Positions 39,084 through 46,199 of a stretch of DNA of 46,199 nt are shown here, one piece after another. The translations under genes and the position numbers were made by a program. The notes under the pieces were generated by a model that saw nothing but the letters and a program-made list of their open reading frames with translations, was not told the origin of the DNA and did no database searches. Source of the DNA: an uncultured Woeseia sp. (GTDB lineage: Bacteria; Pseudomonadota; Gammaproteobacteria; Steroidobacterales; Woeseiaceae); NCBI GenBank assembly GCA_937925605.1, contig CALALV010000113.1:1-46199 (forward strand), written 5' to 3'. Numbering within the stretch: position 1 is the first letter of the stretch; every line of letters starts with the position of its first letter.

Positions 39084-41336
39084 ATGTCCCTGTTCACCGA
39101 GCTCAAGCGCCGCCACGTCTTCCGCGTCGCCGCCGCCTACGTGGTAGCGGGCTGGCTCGTGACCGAGGTGCTGACGACCGTGCTGCCGACCCTCGGCGCC
39201 GCCGACTGGGTGTCCCGCGCCGTCGTGCTCGTGTTCGCGCTGGGGCTCGTGCCCGCGCTCGCGTTCGCCTGGCTGTTCGAGGTGACGCCCGAGGGCATAC
39301 GGCGGCAGCACGAGGTCGATCGCGATGCATCGCTGGCGCCCGCGAAGGGCTACCGCCTCGAGATTGCGACCATCGCGCTGGTCGTCGTCGGCGTGCTGTT
39401 CCTCGCCGTGTTCGGTTCGCGCACGATCGAGCAACCACGGCCGGCGCCGGACGGCGCGCCGTCGGTCGCGGTCCTGCCGTTCCTCAACCTGTCCGACAAC
39501 CCCGACAACGAGTATTTTTCCGACGGCCTGACCGAGACGCTGCTGCACATGCTGGCGCAGGTACCGGACCTGAAAGTCGCGGCGCGCACATCGAGCTTCT
39601 CCTTCAAGAACGAGAACCGGCCGGTGGCGGAGATCGCGCGCGCGCTCGGCGTCAGCCACGTGCTCGAAGGCAGCGTGCAACGAGCAGGCGATCGCGTCCG
39701 CATCACGGCGCAGCTGATCCGGGCCGACGACGGGTTCCACGTCTGGTCGGCCAACTACGATCGCACGCTCGACGACATTTTCGCGATCCAGGACGAGATC
39801 GCGAACGAAGTCGGCGGCGCGCTGACGCGCTCGCTGCTCGGTGAGCGCAGCGACGGCGGCGACGACCGGCTGGCCGGCATCAACACGGAAAGTCCGGATG
39901 CCTACGACCTGTACCTGCAGGCGCTGAAAGAGCGCGCGACCTTCTCCTTCTGGGGTCTGCAGGCGGAGGAGGACCTGCTGAAGGGCGCGCTGGCGATCGA
40001 TCCGCAGTTCGTCGCGGCGAAGAACGCGCTGGCCTACAACCTGTTGCGGCAGGCGCAGACCGGGCGGCTCGGCGAGGCCCAGGCGTTCGAACAGGCGGCG
40101 GCGCTGGCCGCGCAGGTCGCGGACGAGCGGCCGCACGATGCCGATGCGTCGGCCATCCGGCTTTACATCGGCGCGGCCGAACAGGCCCGCGGGGCGACGG
40201 CCGAACGCGTGCAGGAGGCCGTGACAGGGCTCGGCCGGCTGGTCGCGGACGAGCCCGACCGGGACGAAGTGCGCCTGTTGCTGGTGCGACTGCTGGGTCA
40301 GCTGCATCGCCACGATGACGCGAAGGCATTGCTCGAGGCCGCGCTCGCCGACGACCCGCTGAACGCCTACCTGCTCTTCGAGCTGGGCGGCGTGCATGCG
40401 GACCTGAACGAATGGGACGCAGCCGAGGCGGCGCTCGACCGCTCGCTGGCCATCGAGCCCAAGCAGCCGAACGCTTACGCGACGCTTGCGACCGTGCGGC
40501 TCAATCGCGGCGACGGCGTCGGCTACGTCCGCGAATTGCTGCGGGCGATCGAGGTCGATCCGGCCGATCACGAGCTGTCGGCGGTGCTGGCTGCGTTCCT
40601 GTACCAGCTCGGCCTCGTCGAGGAAGCGGACGACTTCCGCAATCGCGTGCGCTCGATCGCGCCGGTGAGCCCGGTCGCCTACCGCGTCGAGATCCTGCGC
40701 GGCATCGCGACCGGCAACGAGGAGGCCGCCGAAGAGGCGGCGCGGCGCGCGATCGAAAACGACATCGCCAACCGCCAGGATGCCTACGTGGACGCCGTCC
40801 GCTTCCTCTTGCGCCGGGCGGTCGCCGCGGGCAGCGTGCCGGCCGAGCTCCGCTGGATCGAGACGCACGCGCCGGGCATCTTCGACACGGACGCGGACGG
40901 GCTGCCGCAGAAGTACCGGGCGGCGCAGTTCGCGGCGCTCGGCGCGTGGCAGGTCGTGCTGCCGCCTGCCGAGATGCGCGCGCGCCTCGAGCGCGTGGTC
41001 GACGCGGCCGAGGGCTTCGGCCCGCCGCTCGCCGACAATCCCGCCGCGCGGCTCACCGTCCTCGCGCTGCGCGGAGATGAACAGGCCGCGATTCGCGTGG
41101 CGCTGGAATCGGTGACGGACGGCAGCGCGTTGCCGCGGCTCGGTTGGCGCCGGACGCTGGCGCAGCCGGCCCTGGCGAGCGTGGCGGGGGATGCACGGGT
41201 CGAAGCGCGGCTGGCTCGCTGGGCCGAGGAAGAGGCAGCCGCGGCCGCGCGCATCCGCGACTTCTTCGCGGGGCTGCGGGCCGCGCGGGTGGCGGACGCG
41301 CGCGCCGGCGAACGGCGGCCCGCTGCGGGAACCTGA
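39084..41336 (+). CDS. TolB-like/TPR membrane signalling protein, paralogue C
   Basis: 750 residues from the ATG at 39084. The N-terminal module is clearly homologous to paralogue A: LKRRHVFRVAAAYVVAGWLV, two membrane helices and WLFEVTPEGIRRQHEVD. A third helix (about 92-110), a TolB-N-like domain (about 128-250; VAVLPFLNLSDNPDNEYFSD, LEGSVQRAGDRVRI, IFAIQDEI) and a long TPR array (about 275-730) follow. There is no winged helix, cyclase or kinase domain. It ends just before a cytochrome c remnant. The function is unknown; it is probably a membrane scaffold or sensor. Confidence 0.8.
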   Translation: MSLFTELKRRHVFRVAAAYVVAGWLVTEVLTTVLPTLGAADWVSRAVVLVFALGLVPALAFAWLFEVTPEGIRRQHEVDRDASLAPAKGYRLEIATIALVVVGVLFLAVFGSRTIEQPRPAPDGAPSVAVLPFLNLSDNPDNEYFSDGLTETLLHMLAQVPDLKVAARTSSFSFKNENRPVAEIARALGVSHVLEGSVQRAGDRVRITAQLIRADDGFHVWSANYDRTLDDIFAIQDEIANEVGGALTRSLLGERSDGGDDRLAGINTESPDAYDLYLQALKERATFSFWGLQAEEDLLKGALAIDPQFVAAKNALAYNLLRQAQTGRLGEAQAFEQAAALAAQVADERPHDADASAIRLYIGAAEQARGATAERVQEAVTGLGRLVADEPDRDEVRLLLVRLLGQLHRHDDAKALLEAALADDPLNAYLLFELGGVHADLNEWDAAEAALDRSLAIEPKQPNAYATLATVRLNRGDGVGYVRELLRAIEVDPADHELSAVLAAFLYQLGLVEEADDFRNRVRSIAPVSPVAYRVEILRGIATGNEEAAEEAARRAIENDIANRQDAYVDAVRFLLRRAVAAGSVPAELRWIETHAPGIFDTDADGLPQKYRAAQFAALGAWQVVLPPAEMRARLERVVDAAEGFGPPLADNPAARLTVLALRGDEQAAIRVALESVTDGSALPRLGWRRTLAQPALASVAGDARVEARLARWAEEEAAAAARIRDFFAGLRAARVADARAGERRPAAGT

Positions 41337-41337
41337 G

Positions 41338-41580
41338 CGCCGGTCGCAACGCGCAGGCGCCGGCGACCTGCAGGCCATCGAGGCCGGCTGCTGGCCGGCG
41401 CCCGAGGTGGCGGAGAACCTGTCCGGCGCCGGCGCGGACCCGCTCGCGCCCGGCCTCGGCGATCTCGGCCTGAGCGACGCGGAAGAGGACCTGATCGTGG
41501 CTTTCCTCGCGAGCCTCAGCGACGAGTTCACGGCGCGGCCGCCGCGGGCGCAGCTACGCGGAAAACGGAACGGGCGCTAG
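41338..41580 (+). pseudogene. Orphan C-terminal tail of a cytochrome c (peroxidase/MauG type)
   Basis: The frame ending at TAG 41580 reads CWPAPEVAENL, then GLGDLGLSDAEEDLIVAFLASLSDEF (shown here in parts; 41389-41535). This is the usual C-terminal end of di-haem or related cytochrome c proteins (PEVxENV...LGxLGLTDxEExxIVAFLxTLTDG). No CxxCH haem motif, no start codon with a ribosome site and no signal peptide exist, because the preceding DNA is occupied by paralogue C. I therefore call it a truncated remnant. It overlaps the convergent RND gene stop by four bases. Confidence 0.6.
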
Positions 41581-44500
41581 CCGGCAGCTTTCGCGGCGCG
41601 CAGTTCCTCGCGCAGGCGGGCGGTCTCGGCCGCCCGCGCCGTCGAGAAGCGCGCGAGCAGCAGGTATAGCGCGGGCGTCAGGTAAAGCGTAAACAATGCG
41701 GCGAGACCGAGGCCGCCGAACACGACCCAGCCGATCGACGAGCGCGCTTCGGCGCCCGCGCCGCCCGACAGGATCAGCGGCAGGCCGCCGAGCACGGTGG
41801 ACACCATCGTCATCGTGACGGGGCGCAGCCGGATCGCGGCTCCGCCCTCGATCGCCGCGCGCACGCCGGCGCCGCGATCGCGCAGCTGGTCGGCGAATTC
41901 AACCAGCAGCACGCTGTTCTTCGCCATCAGCCCGATCAGCAGTACCAGCCCGATCTGCGAGTAGATGTTCACCGACGTGCCGGTCAGGAACAGTGCGACC
42001 ACCGCGGCGGCCACGCCGAACGGGACGATCAGCGTCACGACCGTGGCGCTCATGAAGCCCTCGAACTGCGCAGCGAGCACCAGGAAGATCACCGCGAACG
42101 CGATCAGGTAGGTGAGTGCGACCTCGCGGGAGGTTTCCTGCAGCGTGGCGGCTTCGCCCAGCATGATCAGCGAGACGTTCGCCGGCAGCACCTCGTCGGC
42201 CAGCGCCTGCAGGTCGTCGACCGCGGACTGCAGCGGGTGGTTGCCGACGAGCTCGACGTCGATCTCGATCGCGCGCCGCTGGGCCTGCCGGTCGAGCTGG
42301 GTCGCGACGCCTTCCTCGCGCAGCGACACGATGCTGGACAGCGGCACGAGACCGCCGCTGTCCGTCGACACGTACAGGTTGACGAGGTCGGTCGGGTCGT
42401 TGATTTCGCCGCTTGCCGACTCGAGCAGGATCGGCACGGCCTCGTCGGCGATATTCAGGTCGATCACTTCGTCGCCGTCGATCATCGCGCGCAGCGTGGC
42501 CGCGAGGCCAGCGAGATCCACGCCGAGATCGGACGCGCGGCGCCGGTCGATCTCGACCGACAGCTGCGGCTGCGTCGGGTCGTAGGAGATATCCGGACGC
42601 GACAGGTTGGGCAGGCGCTCCTCGATCGCGCGCGTGAAGGTCTTCGCGGCCTCGAAGATCGTGTCGTAGTCGTTGCCGGTCAGCGCGACCTCGACGTCGC
42701 CGCCGAAGCGGCGCAGGTTCAGGCTGTTGCCGCTCCAGACCGAGACCCGCGCGCCGGGTATCTCTGACAGCGGGCCGGATAGCGCGTCGGCGATCTCCTG
42801 CTGGCTGCGCTCGCGTTCGCTCCAGTCGGCGAGCGGCGCGTTGACCCGGCTGCGGTTCGGGTCCCAGGTGCCGACGACCGTGAACAGCCCCTCGGCCTCG
42901 CCGCTCTCGACCAGCGGTGCGAGGATGTCCTCGATTTTCACTGTCTGGCGGTCCATGTAGGCGATGCCGACGCCGTCCGGGCCCTGCGCGGCGACCGTGA
43001 TCATGCCGCGGTCTTCGGGCGGTATCAGCTCCTTCTCCAGCGAACGGAACAGGAGCGCGGCCGCGACCGCGAACACCAGCGCGCCGACGACCGGGATCCA
43101 CGGGCGGTCGAGAAACGCCGAGAGCGAGCGCAGGTACGCGGCCTTCAGCGCCGCGCCGGCGCGCGCGATGGTGGCCTGCACCCCGCCGCCCGGGCGGGCC
43201 GCCAGGCGCGAGGCGGCGGCCGGTACCAGGCTCAGCGACACGAAGCTCGAGATCAGCACGGCGACCGCCAGCACGACGCCGAACTCGCGGAACAGGCGAC
43301 CGGCCGTGCTCGGCAGGAAGGCGATCGGGACGAACACCGAGACCAGCACGGCCGTCGTCGTCACGACGGCGAAGAACACCTGGCGGGTGCCGAGCACCGC
43401 GGCGGCCCGCGCGCCGATGCCCTGGGCGCGGCGCCGCTGGATGTTCTCGAGCACGACGATCGCATCGTCGACGACGAGCCCGGTGGCCAGCACCAGCGCC
43501 AGCAGCGTCAGGATATTGATCGAGAAGCCGAGCAGCCAGATCGCCGCGACGGTGCCTATCAGCGCGACCGGGATCGCGACGCTCGGCACCAGCGTGGCGC
43601 GCAGCGAGCCCATGAACAGCCGGATGGTCGCAATGACGATCGCTATCGTCAGCGACAGCGTGATCAGCACCTCGCTGATCGCGCTGCGTATGAAGAGCGC
43701 GCGGTCATCGGTGATCGTGATGTCGACGTCGCGGAAGCGCGCGTCGAGTCGCTCGACCGCGGCGTGGATGTCGTCGGAAATCGCAACGGTATTGGACTTC
43801 GCCTGGCGCACCACGCCGAGGCCGATCACCGAGCGGCCGTTCAGGCGCGTGTAGGTCGTCGCGTCTTCCGGGCCGAAGTAGACATTGGCGACGTCACCGA
43901 TGCGCACCGGCTCATCGATCACGATGTCGGCGACTTGCTCGGCGGTCACGACGGACGCGTCGGCACGTACGATCAGTTCCTGGTCCACAGAGCGGAAGCT
44001 GCCCGCGGGGACATCGAAGGGCGCGCGCCTGAGCGCGTCCGCCACGTCGGTCACGGACAGGCGGTAGCTCGCGAGCCTAAGCGGATCCGCGACGACACGC
44101 AGCATGCGCCGGCGGTCGCCGAACAGCTGTACGTCGGCGACGCCGTCGATCGAGACCAGTTCGGGAATGATGTCCTGCTCGACGACGCGGGTCAGCTCCT
44201 CGGCGAGCAGTGAATCGCTTTGCACGGCGACGTTGACGATCGCCTCCGAGTCGTCGTCGGCCTTCACGACCTCGACCTGCTCGACGCGCTCCGGCAGCTC
44301 GCGCATGACCCGGCTCACCGCTTCGCGCACGTCGGCCGCAGCGCTGTCGAGATCGGTGTCCGGGCTGAACTCGATGCGCATGCGCCCGGCGTTTTCCTCG
44401 GACGCCGAGTTTATGTTCTCGACGCCGGAGACTCGCGCGACGGCGCCCTCGATCAGGCTGATGACCTCGGCGTCCATCGTTTCCGGCGACGATCCCGGGT

Positions 44501-44705
44501 ACACGGCGCGCACGCTGACGATCGGCCGGTCCACGTCCGGCAACTCGCGGGTCTCGACGCCGAGGATAGCGGCGATGCCGGCCAGCACGATCAGCAGGTT
44601 CAGGACCAGCACCAGCACCGGGCGGCGCACGCTGACGCTCGGCAGGTCGTTGACGCCGGCCGTCGACTCGTCGCGGTCGTCCTCCTGCGGGGTGGGGGCG
44701 CTCAT
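41577..44705 (-). CDS. RND efflux pump inner-membrane subunit (pump 2)
   Basis: 1042 residues from the ATG at 44703-44705. An acidic N-terminal tail precedes helix 1 (RRPVLVLVLNLLIVLAG). GLVVDDAIVVLENI carries the Asp pair, and helix 10 has GLMAKNSVLLVEFAD with the relay Lys, as in AcrB. The C-terminal repeat ends in a polar, Arg/Glu-rich tail. The TolC-docking loops are of the HAE1 type. It lies 8 bases after its adaptor. No outer-membrane factor is encoded beside it, so it may share the one of pump 1 or another TolC. The substrate is unknown. Confidence 0.9.
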   Translation of the reverse strand: MSAPTPQEDDRDESTAGVNDLPSVSVRRPVLVLVLNLLIVLAGIAAILGVETRELPDVDRPIVSVRAVYPGSSPETMDAEVISLIEGAVARVSGVENINSASEENAGRMRIEFSPDTDLDSAAADVREAVSRVMRELPERVEQVEVVKADDDSEAIVNVAVQSDSLLAEELTRVVEQDIIPELVSIDGVADVQLFGDRRRMLRVVADPLRLASYRLSVTDVADALRRAPFDVPAGSFRSVDQELIVRADASVVTAEQVADIVIDEPVRIGDVANVYFGPEDATTYTRLNGRSVIGLGVVRQAKSNTVAISDDIHAAVERLDARFRDVDITITDDRALFIRSAISEVLITLSLTIAIVIATIRLFMGSLRATLVPSVAIPVALIGTVAAIWLLGFSINILTLLALVLATGLVVDDAIVVLENIQRRRAQGIGARAAAVLGTRQVFFAVVTTTAVLVSVFVPIAFLPSTAGRLFREFGVVLAVAVLISSFVSLSLVPAAASRLAARPGGGVQATIARAGAALKAAYLRSLSAFLDRPWIPVVGALVFAVAAALLFRSLEKELIPPEDRGMITVAAQGPDGVGIAYMDRQTVKIEDILAPLVESGEAEGLFTVVGTWDPNRSRVNAPLADWSERERSQQEIADALSGPLSEIPGARVSVWSGNSLNLRRFGGDVEVALTGNDYDTIFEAAKTFTRAIEERLPNLSRPDISYDPTQPQLSVEIDRRRASDLGVDLAGLAATLRAMIDGDEVIDLNIADEAVPILLESASGEINDPTDLVNLYVSTDSGGLVPLSSIVSLREEGVATQLDRQAQRRAIEIDVELVGNHPLQSAVDDLQALADEVLPANVSLIMLGEAATLQETSREVALTYLIAFAVIFLVLAAQFEGFMSATVVTLIVPFGVAAAVVALFLTGTSVNIYSQIGLVLLIGLMAKNSVLLVEFADQLRDRGAGVRAAIEGGAAIRLRPVTMTMVSTVLGGLPLILSGGAGAEARSSIGWVVFGGLGLAALFTLYLTPALYLLLARFSTARAAETARLREELRAAKAAG

Positions 44706-44713
44706 GTCGTCGC

Positions 44714-45796
44714 TCAGTCCGCTTCGGGCAGGCTGGCGGGTCCGCCGCCGCTGGCCAGCGCCGACGACTCGTAGCGTACGTCGACGCCGCTGCGCATGCG
44801 CTGCGTGCCCTCGACGACGATCAGCGAGCCCGGCGGAAGCTCCGTATCGATCAGCACGCGGCCTTCGCGTCGCTGCACGACGTTCACGGCCTGCCGTTCG
44901 GCCCGGCCGTCGACGACGGACCAGACGAAGGGACCGTCGGCGCCCCACTGCACCGCGGTCTCGGCGACGACCGGGAAGGCCGTGCCCGGAATATCCACGG
45001 TCACGCGGAAGCTCATGCCCGGGCGCAGCGTGTCGCTCGCGTTATCGACCCGAGCGCGCAGCTGGAAGGTTCGCGTCACCGGGTCGATGCGGCTGTCGAT
45101 GTCCTCGATGAGGCCGGAGCCCGCCGAGCGCCGGCCGGTCCAGGTCTCGATGCCGACCTCGGCGCCTTGCGTGACGCTGTCGATCAGCGTCTCGGGCGCC
45201 TCGAAGCTGACCAGCAGCGCACTGCGATCGTCGAGCGTCGTGATCATCGTCTCAGGGCCTATTCGGTCGCCCGGATCGACTTCCGTAATGCCGACGTAGC
45301 CGTCGAACGGCGCCCGCAGCGTGCGGAAGTCGAGCGCGACCCGTGCGCGCTCGAGCTCGATGCGCGCCGACTCGACCGCGGTTGCGGCCGCGTCGATCGT
45401 CGTCGGCAGCACGGCGCCGCTGTCGCCGCTGCGCCGGTAGCGGTCGTAGAGCCGCTCCGCGTCCTCGAGCCTGACCTGCGCGAGCGAGACCGCCAGCTCC
45501 TGTTCGCGTCGCTCCAGCTCGACCAGCACCTCGCCGCGCGCGACGCGCTGCCCCGGCCGGAAGCGCACGTCGATCACCTCGCCGGACACGGCCGGGTACA
45601 GCTCGATCGAGCGCAGCGCCCGCGACGTGCCGACGGCCTCGAGGCGGGTGCGGGCCGTGTCGACGCGCAAGGTGTCGACTATCACGGGCACCGCGGCCGG
45701 GCCCGCGCCGCCGCCGCCGGCGGGCGCGCGCTCGCCGCTGCAGCCGGCGAGCAGGAACGGGACGAGCAGAGACAGTCTCAGCGTCGATCGGGTCAT
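44714..45796 (-). CDS. RND periplasmic adaptor lipoprotein (pump 2)
   Basis: 360 residues from the ATG at 45794-45796. The signal sequence has a lipobox (PFLLAGC, Cys19), so it is a lipoprotein, unlike the adaptor of pump 1. The lipoyl half-motifs VSGEVIDVRFRPGQRVARG and LRAPFDGYVGITEVDPGD flank a short alpha-hairpin, and beta-barrel and membrane-proximal domains follow. It is the first gene of a two-gene operon. An inverted repeat AGCCT-N5-AGGCT (45902-45916) lies about 105 bases upstream. Confidence 0.88.
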   Translation of the reverse strand: MTRSTLRLSLLVPFLLAGCSGERAPAGGGGAGPAAVPVIVDTLRVDTARTRLEAVGTSRALRSIELYPAVSGEVIDVRFRPGQRVARGEVLVELERREQELAVSLAQVRLEDAERLYDRYRRSGDSGAVLPTTIDAAATAVESARIELERARVALDFRTLRAPFDGYVGITEVDPGDRIGPETMITTLDDRSALLVSFEAPETLIDSVTQGAEVGIETWTGRRSAGSGLIEDIDSRIDPVTRTFQLRARVDNASDTLRPGMSFRVTVDIPGTAFPVVAETAVQWGADGPFVWSVVDGRAERQAVNVVQRREGRVLIDTELPPGSLIVVEGTQRMRSGVDVRYESSALASGGGPASLPEAD

Positions 45797-45949
45797 GGGA
45801 ATCACGGTGGATGGCGCGGGCCGGCGGCGCGTTCTGCGCCGGGGCGGAATGCAACATGCCTTGAAGCATACGGCAACGCCGGCGCAGCGGCAGCCGCCGG
45901 CAGCCTCAAAAAGGCTCGCTGAAACCAAATGTTACAGCTGCCCACGGCT

Positions 45950-45971
45950 GCCGGCCGGCCGCCGGCCGGCC
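45950..45971. repeat. Tandem GCCGGCCGGCC repeat
   Basis: Two adjacent copies of an 11-base, self-complementary unit, in the gap between the pump 2 adaptor and the edge fragment. It can fold strongly in either strand and is the kind of sequence that breaks assemblies. Confidence 0.6.
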
Positions 45972-45977
45972 TTCGTG

Positions 45978-46055
45978 TAGACTGGCTGCTCAGCCGGCGG
46001 ACGTCGCCCGCCGGAGCGAGGACGTGTCGGACACCGAGCAGCGACGGGGCGGGCA
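45978..46055 (+). other. Possible 5' end of a plus-strand gene (TAGACT and GTG start)
   Basis: TAGACT with an upstream TG (45978-45983) resembles the -10 elements before the djlA-like and 33480 genes. A GTG at 46024 with GAGGAC upstream opens a frame SDTEQRRGGHG. The frame soon becomes low-complexity Gly/Arg and runs into the antisense of the FtsX fragment, so it is either a chance frame or one side of a chimeric junction. Confidence 0.25.
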
Positions 46056-46199
46056 CGGGCGGGGCAGGCGGCCGGGAGGGAGGCCGACGGCCTTGAGCAG
46101 GCCGAGCTCCTTGATCCGCTCGAAGACCGCCATGAGCATCGCGTTCGCCAGGAGAATCGCGATCGCGACGTACACGATGAAGAAGACGATGAACATCGT
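45990..46199 (-). pseudogene. FtsX/MacB-type ABC permease fragment, truncated (runs off the window edge)
   Basis: The minus-strand frame enters at the window end and reads MFIVFFIVYVAIAILLANAM, then FERIKELGLLKAVGL, the first helix and coupling segment of an FtsX-like permease domain. In intact permeases this is followed by about 100 residues with two more helices. Here the sequence turns into a Pro/Arg-rich stretch and stops at 45990. The gene is therefore broken after about position 46070, by deletion, frameshift or misjoined assembly at the contig end. Confidence 0.6.

Noticed and set aside
1..46199. CRISPR arrays, tRNA or rRNA genes, insertion sequences, phage or toxin-antitoxin loci
   Set aside because: I scanned the gaps by eye and saw no regularly spaced repeats, no cloverleaf-like stretch, no transposase or integrase motif and no paired small toxin-antitoxin frames.

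Overview
The window is very GC-rich chromosomal DNA. It carries housekeeping genes typical of Gammaproteobacteria: greB, rlmJ, rdgC and a djlA-like co-chaperone. It also carries families common in free-living marine or soil gammaproteobacterial lineages: TolB/TPR signalling proteins, an UrcA protein, an NnrU protein and tripartite RND pumps. Genes are dense and lie on both strands. Start codons are often GTG, and neighbouring genes often overlap by 1-4 bases. I see no rRNA, tRNA, CRISPR array, insertion sequence or phage gene, so this reads as a core/accessory mosaic rather than a mobile island.

Layout. 1-1050: the tail of a flavoprotein disulfide reductase, then three tiny membrane proteins. 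1051-4756: a membrane-anchored unknown (-), a porin with a coupled phosphate-binding-like periplasmic protein (+), greB (-) and a SIMPL-domain periplasmic protein (+). 4810-9512: a Tat-exported FAD oxidase and a TolB/TPR membrane protein (-), divergent from a zinc alcohol dehydrogenase (+). 9522-16761: rlmJ, a coiled-coil/helix-hairpin-helix membrane protein, rdgC, a small coiled-coil protein, an EamA transporter, a djlA-like gene, an unknown membrane protein, UrcA and a DCC-family (DUF393) protein. 16991-19477: a secreted subtilase with four fibronectin III domains between its propeptide and catalytic domain. 19547-26247: an EamA transporter plus a complete tripartite RND pump (outer-membrane factor, adaptor, pump). 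26711-33284: a membrane-fused metallophosphoesterase, a SCO-like protein coupled to an unusual chemoreceptor, a small beta-barrel protein, an NnrU protein and a SCO4226-like protein. 33480-41580: two more TolB/TPR proteins flanking an operon for periplasmic sugar oxidation, followed by the orphan tail of a cytochrome c. 41577-46199: a second RND pump with adaptor and, at the edge, a truncated FtsX-type permease.

The most coherent functional unit is 35345-38878. It encodes a signal-peptide-bearing DUF1080 (3-keto-glycoside hydrolase-like) protein, a GMC flavoenzyme with a 3Fe-4S cysteine motif (C212/C218/C222), and a Tat-signal subunit of the gluconate-2-dehydrogenase subunit 3 family. These three overlap by 1-4 bases. 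A small membrane protein follows 50 bases later. I read this as a periplasmic system that oxidises a glycoside to its 3-keto form and then cleaves it. No cytochrome c electron acceptor is encoded in the operon.

Other points of interest: a SCO-type copper/redox protein 12 bases upstream of a chemoreceptor whose membrane domain carries four histidines; intrinsic-terminator-like hairpins inside two 5' leaders; a probably leaderless djlA-like mRNA; and perfect inverted repeats upstream of the protease. All calls come from reading the sequence and from general knowledge of the families. No database search was run.
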